Below are positions 23,897-32,569 of a stretch of DNA of 64,000 nucleotides, one piece after another. Positions within the stretch are counted from its first letter, which is position 1. Each line of letters opens with the position of its first letter. Origin of the DNA: an uncultured Clostridia bacterium. Its GTDB lineage: Bacteria > Bacillota > Clostridia > UBA1381. A program made the translations under genes and the position numbers. The notes below the pieces were generated by a model. It searched no databases, was not told where the DNA came from, and saw only the letters and a list, made by a program, of their open reading frames with translations. The stretch covers positions 1-64,000 of the forward strand of contig CANQQZ010000012.1 of NCBI GenBank assembly GCA_947626135.1, read 5' to 3'.

Positions 23897-24267
23897 CACT
23901 GAGCTCCGTTGACCGCGTTTTCGATATCGGACTTAAGCTTATCCTTGTCCGCGCATTGGAACTCCATCGCCGAAATATCATTATTCGTATTAAGCATAAT
24001 CAGCGCCGGGGTCATGCCGTCAACCGGGAAATTCTCCTTATCCTCGGGCGTCTCGTCGATATTATGAATATCAAACTTAATCATTCCATCGTATTCCTTC
24101 TGCAATTCATTCACGACTGCAAGCGCCTCGTCCTTGTTCTCATCCGAATTTGACACAAAGTACATGAACGTAGGCGTATACTCCGGTTTGGTTGAGCAGC
24201 CCGCAGCCGCCATTAACGCGAACATCATAATTACCGCCATTCCTAAGCTTAAAATTTTCCTTTTCAT
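23896..24267 (-). CDS. Small lipoprotein, thioredoxin-like fold without CxxC
   Basis: A 123-residue protein with a lipoprotein signal ending at Cys24 (MAAAGC). The mature part (FMYFVSNSDENKDEALAVVNELQKEYDG, then the DGMTPALIMLNTNNDI segment) follows the strand-helix-strand and 'P before strand' layout of thioredoxin-like domains, but has no CxxC. Only one cysteine is left besides the lipobox. A redox enzyme role is therefore unlikely; a binding or structural role outside the membrane is possible. Its stop overlaps the obg start, so the two are translationally coupled. I do not recognise the family. Confidence 0.68.
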   Translation of the reverse strand: MKRKILSLGMAVIMMFALMAAAGCSTKPEYTPTFMYFVSNSDENKDEALAVVNELQKEYDGMIKFDIHNIDETPEDKENFPVDGMTPALIMLNTNNDISAMEFQCADKDKLKSDIENAVNGAQ

Positions 24268-24280
24268 TTTTTTATCTCCT

Positions 24281-25579
24281 TTATATTAAATTATTTTTAA
24301 CTGTTTCAAGCGCTCGAAGCGCTATTTTATTATATCTCTCCCGTTTATTCCTGATTTTCTCCGAAAGTCCCTCCATTATTCCGAAATTCGCATTCATCGG
24401 CTGGAGCTTATCTATGGTTTCATCAGAAATATACAGCGGCAGCGAGCCTATCGCCGTCCGTGCCGACGGCTCCCACATCCTGCCGCCGCGCATCATGCGC
24501 GATACGTTATACCCCGCCAATATTCCGGAGGAAGCGCTCTCAACATAGCCCTCAACGCCCGTTATCTGTCCGGCGAAAAACACCTTCGGGTACGCGCGCA
24601 TCTGGTAATATTTATTTAACAGCTTCGGCGAATTTATATACGTGTTCCTGTGCATCACGCCGCAGCGGACAAATTCCGCGTTTTCAAGACCGGGTATCAT
24701 GGAAAATACGCGCTTTTGCTCGCTGAATTTCAAATTTGTCTGGAACCCGACCATATTGTAGAGCGTGCCGTCTCTGTTGTCCTGCCTTAACTGAACCACA
24801 GCGTAAGCGTCATCCTTACCCGTTTTCGGATTTACAAGCCCCACCGGCTTTAACGGGCCGAATACAAGCGTCTGATAACCGCGCTTTGCCATTACCTCCA
24901 CCGGCATGCACCCCTCGAAAACCGACGCACCCTCAAACTCATGCATAGGCGCTGTTTCGGCGCTTACGAGAGCGTCGTAAAACCGCCTGTATTCGTCCTG
25001 TGTCATAGGGCAGTTTATATAATCCGCCGTGCCTCTGTTATAGCGCGCCGCCTTAAATGTCTTTTCTGTATCTATGCTGTCCGCCGTCACAACCGGAGCC
25101 GCGGCGTCAAAGAAATAGAGCCCGTCCGAGCCGGTAAGCCGCTTTATTTCCGCCGCAAGCGGCTCAGACGCAAGCGGTCCCGCGGCGACTATCGTATACT
25201 CGTCCGGATCTATCTCAGCCGCTTCTTCGTTTATAACAGTTATATTCGGATGCGAACGGATTTTTTTCGTTATATATTCCGAAAAAATATGCCTGTCCAC
25301 CGCAAGCGCGCCGCCCGCGGGTACGCGCGATTTGTCAGCCGCCTCCATTATAACCGAGCCGAACAGACGCATTTCCTCCTTTAACAGTCCGCACGCATTT
25401 TCTATCCGCTCCGCCTTAAGCGAGTTAGAGCAAACCAGCTCCGCGAAATTTTCATCCGAATGCGCCGGCGAAAACTTTTTCGGCTTCATTTCCCAGAGCT
25501 CAACGCGAATATCCGCGTTTGCCGCCTGCCATGCGGCTTCACAGCCGGCGAGTCCCGCTCCGATTATTCTAAGCTTCAT
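24281..25579 (-). CDS. trmFO: tRNA (uracil-54-C5)-methyltransferase, folate- and FAD-dependent (TrmFO)
   Basis: A 432-residue flavoprotein that makes m5U54 in tRNA using methylene-tetrahydrofolate. The N-terminal FAD motif is RIIGAGLAGCEAAW. Family blocks ELVCSNSLKAE, YFFDAAAPVV, YINCPMT, LVFGPLKPVGL and TGVEGYVESA are all present. I chose ATG 25579, which begins the FAD motif and has AAGGA upstream; the longer frame starting at 25633 is unlikely. It overlaps the 3' end of topA by 11 bp. The order topA-trmFO is conserved in Firmicutes. Confidence 0.96.
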   Translation of the reverse strand: MKLRIIGAGLAGCEAAWQAANADIRVELWEMKPKKFSPAHSDENFAELVCSNSLKAERIENACGLLKEEMRLFGSVIMEAADKSRVPAGGALAVDRHIFSEYITKKIRSHPNITVINEEAAEIDPDEYTIVAAGPLASEPLAAEIKRLTGSDGLYFFDAAAPVVTADSIDTEKTFKAARYNRGTADYINCPMTQDEYRRFYDALVSAETAPMHEFEGASVFEGCMPVEVMAKRGYQTLVFGPLKPVGLVNPKTGKDDAYAVVQLRQDNRDGTLYNMVGFQTNLKFSEQKRVFSMIPGLENAEFVRCGVMHRNTYINSPKLLNKYYQMRAYPKVFFAGQITGVEGYVESASSGILAGYNVSRMMRGGRMWEPSARTAIGSLPLYISDETIDKLQPMNANFGIMEGLSEKIRNKRERYNKIALRALETVKNNLI

Positions 25580-27647
25580 TCTTTTCCTTTCGCTCATAGC
25601 TGCAATTCTCATTATAACAGAACACGCGCGCATTTCTGCCGGTGCGCTTCATGAGCAGTCCTCCGCACAGCGGGCACTTTTCCTTGAGAGGCGCATACCA
25701 CGCCATAAAATCGCATTTCGGCGCGTGCTCGCATCCGTAATAAACCTTTCCCCTCCGCGAACGCTTTACGAGTATCTCTCCGCCGCACTTGGGACATTCC
25801 ACTCCCGTACCTTCGCGGATAGCCTTCGTGTTTTTGCATTCGGGATAGCCGGGGCAGGCTAAAAACTCGCCGAATTTACTCAGCTTATACACCATTTTGC
25901 GTCCGCATTTTTCGCAGACGACATCGGACTCCTTATCCTTTATTTGAATTTTTGCCACATTTTCTTCCGCATTCTCAAGCGTCTTTTCAAACGGAGGATA
26001 AAAGTCCTCTATTACCTTTTTCCAACCTATTTTGCCGTCCTCGATCTCGTCGAGCTGCTCCTCCATTCCCGCTGTAAATTCCACATCGACGATATCCTTG
26101 AAATTATTTTTCATTATCTCCGTCGTAACCTTGCCCAGCTCCGTCGGAACCAGCTGCCGTTTGCTTCTCACAACGTATCCGCGCGATACGATGGTGGAAA
26201 TCGTCGGCGCGTAGGTCGACGGACGTCCTATGCCGTTTTCCTCAAGCTCCTGGATAAGCGCCGCGTCGGTAAATCTCGCGGGCGGCTGCGTGAAATGCTG
26301 CTTTTCCTCATCGGACACAAGCGTAAGTATCTGTCCCTCCTTAAGCGGGGGCAGCATTTTTGTCTTTTCCTCCTTCTCGTCCGAGCCCTCAACATATATC
26401 GCCGTATATCCTTTGAATTTAATGCTTGCCGCGCTTGCGCGGAATGTATGCGTTCCTGCGTTTATGGAGGCGTTAACGGTATCGTATACAGCCGCGGTCA
26501 TCTGTGACGCGGCGAACCGCTCCCATATAAGCTTATACAGCTTATACTGGTCGCTTGTAAGCTTATCGCGTATTGAAGCGGGCTCAATGGATATAGATGT
26601 CGGACGTATCGCCTCGTGCGCGTCCTGCGCGGTTTTCTTCGTTTTAAACTGCTTCGTCTCCACATACTCCGTGCCGTAACGCTCTGTCAGAAACCCGCCG
26701 GTTTCCCGCAGCGCGTCATCCGAAATCCGAAGCGAATCCGTTCTCATATACGTTATAAGACCAATGGTTCCTATCTTTCCGCCAAGATTTACACCCTCGT
26801 AAAGCGTCTGCGCGATCTGCATTGTTTTTGCCGCCTGAAATCCATACTTTCTTGACGCGTCCTGCTGCATTGTGCTCGTCGTAAAAGGCGGCTTCGGATT
26901 GCGCTTCTGCTCTCCGCGCTTAGCCTTTGTTACAACAAATTGCTGATTTTTTATATCGCCGGCTATGCGCGCGGCGTCCTCGGCTGTTTCTATAGCCGTT
27001 TCCTTGTCATTTTCACCGTAATATTTCGCCGCAAACGTTTTCTTCCCATCCTGAAGCAGTACATCGATAGTCCAGTATTCCTTCGGCGTAAAATTCTCTA
27101 TTTCCTCCTCGCGGTCGCATATAAGCCTTGTCGCCACCGACTGCACACGTCCCGCGCTCAGACCTTTTTTTACCTTGTCCCACAAAATCGGGCTTATTTT
27201 ATATCCGACGATCCTGTCGAGCACCCTGCGCGCCTGCTGCGCGTCCACAAGATTCATATTAATACTTCTGGGCTCCTTCATTGCGCTCTTTACGGCTCCC
27301 TTTGTGACCTCGTTAAAGGTTACGCGGCAGTGCGATTTCGGGTCTATATTGAGCGCGCGCGCCAAATGCCAGCTTATAGCCTCTCCCTCGCGGTCAGGGT
27401 CGGTCGCAAGATATACCTCATCCGCCTTTTTCGCTTCCTTTTTAAGCGAGGACAGTAAATCCCCCTTACCGCGTATCGTGATGTATTTAGGCTCATAGTC
27501 ATTCTCCACATCAACGCCCAGCTGGCTTTTGGGTAGGTCTATAACGTGTCCCATAGACGCCGTTACGGTATAATCTCTGCCAAGATATTTTTTTATAGTA
27601 CCCGCCTTAGCCGGCGACTCGACTATCAGAAGCTTTTTCTTTGCCAT
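25569..27647 (-). CDS. topA: DNA topoisomerase I
   Basis: A 692-residue type IA topoisomerase that relaxes negative supercoils. A toprim domain (LLIVESPAKAGTIKKYL, ATDPDREGEAISWHL) is followed by the core with active-site tyrosine in GLITYMRTDS near residue 297. The C-terminus carries three zinc-ribbon units (CEKCGRKM with CPGYPEC, CPKCGGEI with CEHAPKC, CPLCGGLL with CYNENC), the usual arrangement in Gram-positive TopA. It begins 24 bp after dprA with GGAGG before the ATG. Confidence 0.97.
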   Translation of the reverse strand: MAKKKLLIVESPAKAGTIKKYLGRDYTVTASMGHVIDLPKSQLGVDVENDYEPKYITIRGKGDLLSSLKKEAKKADEVYLATDPDREGEAISWHLARALNIDPKSHCRVTFNEVTKGAVKSAMKEPRSINMNLVDAQQARRVLDRIVGYKISPILWDKVKKGLSAGRVQSVATRLICDREEEIENFTPKEYWTIDVLLQDGKKTFAAKYYGENDKETAIETAEDAARIAGDIKNQQFVVTKAKRGEQKRNPKPPFTTSTMQQDASRKYGFQAAKTMQIAQTLYEGVNLGGKIGTIGLITYMRTDSLRISDDALRETGGFLTERYGTEYVETKQFKTKKTAQDAHEAIRPTSISIEPASIRDKLTSDQYKLYKLIWERFAASQMTAAVYDTVNASINAGTHTFRASAASIKFKGYTAIYVEGSDEKEEKTKMLPPLKEGQILTLVSDEEKQHFTQPPARFTDAALIQELEENGIGRPSTYAPTISTIVSRGYVVRSKRQLVPTELGKVTTEIMKNNFKDIVDVEFTAGMEEQLDEIEDGKIGWKKVIEDFYPPFEKTLENAEENVAKIQIKDKESDVVCEKCGRKMVYKLSKFGEFLACPGYPECKNTKAIREGTGVECPKCGGEILVKRSRRGKVYYGCEHAPKCDFMAWYAPLKEKCPLCGGLLMKRTGRNARVFCYNENCSYERKEKNEA

Positions 27648-27671
27648 TTTTTTCCTCCATATCCCTTATTG

Positions 27672-28871
27672 TCAGCCCGATATATCATAATATCCGCCCG
27701 GCAGACGCTTTATGTACTTTTTCATCTCCAGCACGGTCAGTCTCACATTAACCTCGCCCGCGTTCATGCCTACGGCGCGCGAAATCTCGTCTATACTCAC
27801 GGCGCGGGTCATTATAAGCGATAAGATTTTTCTGTCGGCTTCGCTTAAATCCTTATATCGCTCGTTATCCTCCGTCTTCTTTATCTCGGAGATAGCCGCC
27901 GTATTGCTAACCTCGCCGTCTTTATCCGGCGTATTTTCGGCGGCTTCGGCATCGCCGTTCTTTTCGGATTCCGAACGTTCCGCCTGCAAAGCCGGCTTTA
28001 CCCGTCTGGCATACGGATATTCCTCCAGAATATCGCTTACCCTTACTGTCAGCTTTGCTCCCTGCTGTATGAGACGGTTGGAGCCTTCGTAATTCTGCTC
28101 GTTTATGCGTCCCGGCACAACGAATAAATCACGTCCGTATTCCAGCGCGAGCCCCGCCGTTATAAGCGTGCCGCTTTTCCTGCCCGCCTCGGTCACCAGC
28201 AATCCGTTTGACAGTCCCGCGATTATTCTGTTCCTCGCGGGGAAATGCATCGCCAGCGGCGGAGACGACGGAGGATATTCCGTTATAACCGCGCCGCGCT
28301 CGGATATTTCATCGGCAATACCGGCATTTTCCGGCGGATACATATTATCCAGTCCGGAACCGATAACTGCTATCGTTCTGCCTCCGGCTTTAAGCGCGCC
28401 TCTGGCGGCGGAGGTGTCGAGCCCGCGCGCAAGACCGCTTACTATTATCACGCCGTTCCTAGCAAGCTCCGACGACATTCTCGTCGTCACCATTTCTCCG
28501 TAAGCCGTGTAATGACGCGACCCTATTACGCCTATTGTAAGCGTATCATCAAGCCCCGATATATCGCCTCTTACATACAATATGTAAGGAGGCGCCGTAA
28601 TATTCCTGAGCTTGTCCGGATAATCCTCGTCCTCAAACGTCACAATACGCGAGCCTATCCTTTCCGAAACCTCCCGTATATGTTCGGCTGACGACATGCT
28701 TTTATCCCTTAATACCGCAAGCTCCTTCTCGCCGATATTCGGCACATTTCTATATTCCCTTTCACGGTATATCTCGTCCGCTGAGCCGTACCGTTCCAGC
28801 AGCGACATTATTTTGTTCGGACTTATTACCGACTTTGACGTAAGCCATATCCAATACAGTACTCTGTCCAT
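27672..28871 (-). CDS. dprA: DNA-processing protein DprA
   Basis: A 399-residue protein that loads RecA on incoming single-stranded DNA in natural transformation. An N-terminal SAM-like region (residues 1-70) is followed by the DprA Rossmann fold with IGVIGSRHYTAYGE, VSGLARGLDTSAARGAL, VIGSGLDNMYPPEN, FPARNRIIAGLSNGLLVTEA, and SGTLITAGLALE. A Glu/Asp-rich linker (about 290-340) leads to a C-terminal winged-helix domain (SIDEISRAVGM). It heads the five-gene operon; its -35 box overlaps the end of the RNA methyltransferase gene upstream. Late competence genes are not seen nearby. Confidence 0.95.
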   Translation of the reverse strand: MDRVLYWIWLTSKSVISPNKIMSLLERYGSADEIYREREYRNVPNIGEKELAVLRDKSMSSAEHIREVSERIGSRIVTFEDEDYPDKLRNITAPPYILYVRGDISGLDDTLTIGVIGSRHYTAYGEMVTTRMSSELARNGVIIVSGLARGLDTSAARGALKAGGRTIAVIGSGLDNMYPPENAGIADEISERGAVITEYPPSSPPLAMHFPARNRIIAGLSNGLLVTEAGRKSGTLITAGLALEYGRDLFVVPGRINEQNYEGSNRLIQQGAKLTVRVSDILEEYPYARRVKPALQAERSESEKNGDAEAAENTPDKDGEVSNTAAISEIKKTEDNERYKDLSEADRKILSLIMTRAVSIDEISRAVGMNAGEVNVRLTVLEMKKYIKRLPGGYYDISG

Positions 28872-28909
28872 AATCAGCCGCTTCCCCTTCTCAAAATGTA
28901 TTCTTTTTA

Positions 28910-28938
28910 AAAATACTACAAAATCCTCTAAATGTCAA
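28910..28938 (-). promoter_or_regulatory. Promoter of dprA-topA-trmFO-lipoprotein-obg
   Basis: TTGACA (28933-28938), a 17-bp spacer and TATTTT (28910-28915). Confidence 0.75.
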
Positions 28939-29699
28939 CCCCTGTTATTTCTCGCCCACTCATACATGAGTATCCCGGCAGCCACGCCCGCGTTAAGCGA
29001 TTCCGCTCCGCCGAATATCGGAATTTTAACATGCGCACACATTTCAAGGACCTCGGGCGAAATACCGTTTGCCTCGTTCCCGATGACGATAATTGCTGAC
29101 TTGGCATAATCCGCCGCGCGATAATCTGCGGCGTCCTCCGTAAGCGCGCCGCCCACAAGTTTAAATCCCGCATCCTTATACTCCCGCAGATCCGCGGCGC
29201 TTTTCCCGGGTACCAGCTCTATATTGAAAAACGAGCCCATACTGGAGCGCACAGTCTTCGGCGAATAAATATCGGCGCATGTCCCGGAAAAAATAACGCC
29301 CGAAAATCCGGCGGCGTCCGCCGTGCGAATAATCGTGCCCAGATTTCCCGGATCGCTTACGCCGTCGCAATATACATACGCGCCCGTTAAATCGGGTCTG
29401 AAGCCGGACATATCATTCATTTTTATAACAGCCGCCGCGCCCTGCGGGGTTTTGGTATCGCAAAGCCTTTCAAACAGTCCGCCGCTTACCTCGTAAACCG
29501 GTACCGAGCCGCAGTCCAGCTCCCGGCAAAAGCCGTCCGATACTATGACCGCGCTTATCTCCCTGTTTGAGCGCAGCGCGTCGCGTACCGACTTTACTCC
29601 CTCCACAACAAATTCGCCCGATTGATACCGCGCCTTCTTCAGCAGCAGCGACTTAAAATATTTATAGGTTTTATTTGAAGCCGACGTAATTTTTATCAT
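28935..29699 (-). CDS. TrmH/SpoU-family RNA 2'-O-methyltransferase
   Basis: A 254-residue SPOUT methyltransferase. The N-terminal substrate-binding part (ITSASNKTYKYFKSLLLKKARYQSGEFVVEG) is followed by the knotted SAM-binding domain with DGVSDPGNLGTIIRTADAAG, IVIGNEANGIS and IPIFGGAESLNAGVAAGILMYE, the three SpoU motifs. It probably methylates a ribose in rRNA or tRNA; RlmB and YsgA-like enzymes are close relatives, and the exact target cannot be read from sequence. It has its own promoter, and its 3' end overlaps the dprA promoter. Confidence 0.92.
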   Translation of the reverse strand: MIKITSASNKTYKYFKSLLLKKARYQSGEFVVEGVKSVRDALRSNREISAVIVSDGFCRELDCGSVPVYEVSGGLFERLCDTKTPQGAAAVIKMNDMSGFRPDLTGAYVYCDGVSDPGNLGTIIRTADAAGFSGVIFSGTCADIYSPKTVRSSMGSFFNIELVPGKSAADLREYKDAGFKLVGGALTEDAADYRAADYAKSAIIVIGNEANGISPEVLEMCAHVKIPIFGGAESLNAGVAAGILMYEWARNNRG

Positions 29700-29735
29700 T
29701 TCCGTTTTTCCTTATTTCTTTCTTATTATTTTCTT

Positions 29736-29764
29736 AGTATACACCTAAAATCGCCGTATGGCAA
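29736..29764 (-). promoter_or_regulatory. Promoter of the TrmH/SpoU methyltransferase gene
   Basis: TTGCCA (29759-29764), a 17-bp spacer and TATACT (29736-29741). The rest of 29700-29914 is an AT-rich divergent region; a GC-rich stem near 29865-29886 lies in the leader of the aldolase gene. Confidence 0.65.
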
Positions 29765-29914
29765 CAATAATTTTAATGATATTTTTTTAACAAATATCAC
29801 ATTTACTCTTGATTTTTATAACAAAAGCTGTTAAAGTATAGTATAGTTCCGAAAATGAGGGCTGCGGAGGCGCGGAGGCGCCGCCGTAATTGTAGTATGG
29901 TAGGAGGGAAAACA

Positions 29915-30895
29915 ATGGCACCACAACAGGGAACTTTATTGTCTTACAGACCGGATATAGAGGTCATAGACGCTACGCTGCGCGACGGCGGACTTGTAAA
30001 CAGCTTTTATTTTACCGACGAGTTTGTGAAAAAGCTCTATAAGGCAAACATAAAAGCGGGAGTAGATTACATGGAATTCGGTTACAAGGCTTCTAAGGAG
30101 CTCTTCGATGTAACCAAATTCGGTAAGTGGAAATTCTGCGACGAGGAGCATATCCGGGAAATTGTCGGCGATAACGACACAAAATTAAAGATATCGGTCA
30201 TGGCGGACGTGGGAAGAACGGACTTGGAAAAGGACATCCTTGACAAAAAGGACAGCGTTATTGACCTTGTGCGTATCGCAACGTACATCAACACCATTCC
30301 CGCGGCGATTGACATGGCGGAATACTGCAAAGCCAAGGGCTATGAAACAAGCATAAATATCATGGCTATTTCCACCGCAAGCGACAAGGATATTCGCCAG
30401 GCTCTTGAGCTGATAGGTCAAAGCGGCACGGACATTATTTATATTGTTGACAGCTACGGCTCAATGTATCCCGAGCAGATCCGTGAGCTTGCGGAAATGT
30501 ATATGGAAATCGGCGGAAAGTACGGCAAAAAGATAGGTATGCACGCGCATAACAATCAGCAGATGGCGTTTGCGAACACCATTGAGGCGACAACGCACGG
30601 CGTAAGCATGCTCGACGCGACGATGTGCGGCATGGGACGCGGAGCGGGCAACTGCGCAATGGAGGCGCTTTTGGGATTTTTAAAAAACCCCAAATACAAA
30701 ATCGCGCCCGTCCTGAAATTTGTTCAGGATGAAATGCTCAGGCTCCGCAGCGACGGGCTTGTATGGGGCTACGATATCCCGTATCTTCTGACGGGAATAT
30801 TGAACGTCCACCCGCGCTCGGCAATCGAATGCATTAAGCAGGGCAATACCGATTATCTTAATTTCTATCAGAATTTGTGGGATAAGGAATGCTAA
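29915..30895 (+). CDS. HMGL-like aldolase/acyltransferase domain protein
   Basis: A 326-residue TIM-barrel protein of the DRE-TIM (HMG-CoA lyase-like) superfamily. It opens with IEVIDATLRDGGLVNSFYF, where the DATLRDG motif gives catalytic Arg and metal Asp. GMHAHNNQQMAFANTIEA supplies the HxH metal ligands, and LDATMCGMGRGAGN follows. The pattern is closest to 4-hydroxy-2-oxovalerate aldolase or homocitrate-synthase-like domains, but there is no partner acylating dehydrogenase and no C-terminal regulatory domain. I chose ATG 29915 with TAGGAGGG upstream; an upstream in-frame ATG at 29855 would add a low-complexity Arg-rich tail. Substrate unknown. Confidence 0.8.
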   Translation: MAPQQGTLLSYRPDIEVIDATLRDGGLVNSFYFTDEFVKKLYKANIKAGVDYMEFGYKASKELFDVTKFGKWKFCDEEHIREIVGDNDTKLKISVMADVGRTDLEKDILDKKDSVIDLVRIATYINTIPAAIDMAEYCKAKGYETSINIMAISTASDKDIRQALELIGQSGTDIIYIVDSYGSMYPEQIRELAEMYMEIGGKYGKKIGMHAHNNQQMAFANTIEATTHGVSMLDATMCGMGRGAGNCAMEALLGFLKNPKYKIAPVLKFVQDEMLRLRSDGLVWGYDIPYLLTGILNVHPRSAIECIKQGNTDYLNFYQNLWDKEC

Positions 30896-30896
30896 A

Positions 30897-30925
30897 AAAA
30901 GACTGCGCGAGCAGTCTTTTCTTTT
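30897..30925. terminator. Bidirectional terminator between convergent genes
   Basis: AAAAGACTGC and GCAGTCTTTT with a GCGA loop and U-tracts on both strands. It is 1 bp after the aldolase stop and 2 bp before the end of the DUF6273-type gene. Confidence 0.92.
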
Positions 30926-30927
30926 AT

Positions 30928-32175
30928 CTATTTCGCCAGCGGCCGCATTCCGTCAATGCTGTCCCAGACAAGGATCTTATGCTCCGTTCCCTGTCCGTAT
31001 GTGAACTGCTTGCTTTCGCCCGCGGAAAAGGTTTCGGTCTGCGTATGTATGTCGGTCAGCGCACCGTCGGTGTAATCGGCAACTATTATTGTTACTGTCC
31101 GCGTCCTGCCGGAAACATTCGTCACCATAGCGCTGTCGGCGGACGATTCCGTTGTGAAAGATGTCTCCGGAAAATCATCTATAATATACGGATTTTCCTC
31201 CGTACCCGCTCCGGAAACAAACTCCGCACCGTCATCAAGATAAAACGCAGGACGCACGGCTCCCGGACCATATGGCGCATTCATATTAACGTTACCCGTT
31301 TTTGTAAATACTCCGCGCATATTACTGTATGTGCTGGCAGATGGAGTTCGCAGCCAAAAAAAGTAATTATCATACTGATATTCACTGTTATTGACTGCCG
31401 TATCTGTCAACTGTCCCTTATAATACTCATTTCCCAAAATGCCTCCGGCGCTATATACCGAGTATAATTGCATTACGTCAAGCAAAAACATTTTATCTGT
31501 CGCATAATTTGCGTAAGCTTTTGTATAGTTCTGCACCACATCTTCAATACTATTGACAGGAATAAAATATTCGCTGCCCTCTTCAACCATTCCGATATCA
31601 ATTTCCGCTTTTGATAAAATTATTTTTTGAGTGACTTCGCATATAGCATTTAATTCTCTTGCGCTGAAATTCTTCAAAAAACCTGCTTCTTTGTCATATT
31701 CATTATATCCGTTCCATAAATGAGCCTCATCGGGCGGATTGCCGCACGTCCATACCACGCTGCCTGCATTCGCGTCAGAGTTGAGCCATACACGTATGTT
31801 GCTGTCTACCCAACAGCTTGAGCCATATTTTTCTCTGCTTCCGGTTTCATTGTCACGGCTATGAGACCCGACTTCTCTGTTTGCTCCTGTCTTCGCATCG
31901 AACGCCCTTATGCATATCGCCTTATCGCTAAGCATAAGCGGCAGATATCCTTTAATCTGTGCTATAACACTGTCTGTAGAATCAATTATCGGATTTCCGT
32001 TTTTATCATATCCGTTTATTTTCTCAAACGCAACGCACCGCCATAATATCGGCTCGTTATAATATGTACCCATTTGCACATAATCGCCTATTTCTATGTT
32101 CGCCGCGCTTACTGCCGCCTGAGCACAAAGCGCTATGCAGAACGACATTATAAACCCCGCAATCCTCTTTTTCAT
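30928..32175 (-). CDS. Secreted DUF6273-type protein
   Basis: A 415-residue exported protein. I chose ATG 32175, which gives a clean signal peptide (MKKRIAGFIMSFCIAL, ending AVSA). The mature part begins IEIGDYVQMGTYYNEPILWRCV and ends its main domain with YFFWLRTPSASTYSN, VRPAFYLD, a layout typical of DUF6273 (formylglycine-enzyme-like repetitive surface protein) domains. The last 75 residues form a separate beta-rich module ending KILVWDSIDGMRPL. A similar ending is found in the 820-residue secreted protein encoded at 45237-47699. The function of DUF6273 is not known to me. Behind it lies a 290-nt structured leader with its own promoter. Confidence 0.78.
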   Translation of the reverse strand: MKKRIAGFIMSFCIALCAQAAVSAANIEIGDYVQMGTYYNEPILWRCVAFEKINGYDKNGNPIIDSTDSVIAQIKGYLPLMLSDKAICIRAFDAKTGANREVGSHSRDNETGSREKYGSSCWVDSNIRVWLNSDANAGSVVWTCGNPPDEAHLWNGYNEYDKEAGFLKNFSARELNAICEVTQKIILSKAEIDIGMVEEGSEYFIPVNSIEDVVQNYTKAYANYATDKMFLLDVMQLYSVYSAGGILGNEYYKGQLTDTAVNNSEYQYDNYFFWLRTPSASTYSNMRGVFTKTGNVNMNAPYGPGAVRPAFYLDDGAEFVSGAGTEENPYIIDDFPETSFTTESSADSAMVTNVSGRTRTVTIIVADYTDGALTDIHTQTETFSAGESKQFTYGQGTEHKILVWDSIDGMRPLAK

Positions 32176-32472
32176 CTTCCTTATCCTCCTTGCATAAATT
32201 TTCTGCATTAAAAATGCGCGGTACAAATCCATACCGCGCATAAAAACGCGGCTTGGATAAATGTTACCACACATTTTTTGTTATATATAGAAATACTGCT
32301 TCGCGTTTAACATAATAAAAGTCGTTCTACATACAAGCCTGCGCTTTTGTAAAATTTACTTTTATTATGCATACGCAAAAGCAAGAATATTCCCGTAACG
32401 GAATACTCCGAATAGCAAGTATTAAAAAAACAGCATTATATATAAATATAACAAAAATTATGTGGTAATTCC
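32176..32472 (-). promoter_or_regulatory. Long structured 5' leader of the DUF6273-type gene
   Basis: About 290 nt lie between the predicted start and the ATG, with no gene. Three stems are visible: CATAATAAAAGT/ACTTTTATTATG (32311-32322 with 32358-32369), a GAATATTCC/GGAATA stem near 32385-32405, and a perfect 10-bp stem ATGCGCGGTA/TACCGCGCAT (32214-32241) followed in the transcript by TTTT. The last resembles a weak terminator 40 nt before the start codon. This is a candidate cis-regulatory RNA that matches no class I recognise. Confidence 0.5.
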
Positions 32473-32500
32473 ATTATACCACATTTCCCGCGTTTTTCAA
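32473..32500 (-). promoter_or_regulatory. Promoter of the DUF6273-type gene with overlapping inverted repeat
   Basis: TTGAAA (32495-32500), a 16-bp spacer and an extended -10 TGTGGTATAAT (TATAAT at 32473-32478). The inverted repeat ATGTGGTA-N9-TACCACAT (32460-32484) covers the -10 box. Confidence 0.75.
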
Positions 32501-32526
32501 TAGAAATTTTAAATTTCGGCAAACAA

Positions 32527-32554
32527 ATATCCCCGATACGTTTATCGGGGATAT
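32527..32554 (-). terminator. Terminator after the galactanase gene
   Basis: ATATCCCCGATA and TATCGGGGATAT with a short loop; T-rich on both sides. It lies 15 bp past the GH53 stop. Confidence 0.8.
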
Positions 32555-32569
32555 TCCCTTTTTTCATCT

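Noticed and set aside
29809-29842. Sigma-A promoter for the aldolase gene (TTGATT with TATAGT)
   Set aside because: The spacer would be 22 bp; no other well-spaced pair was convincing.
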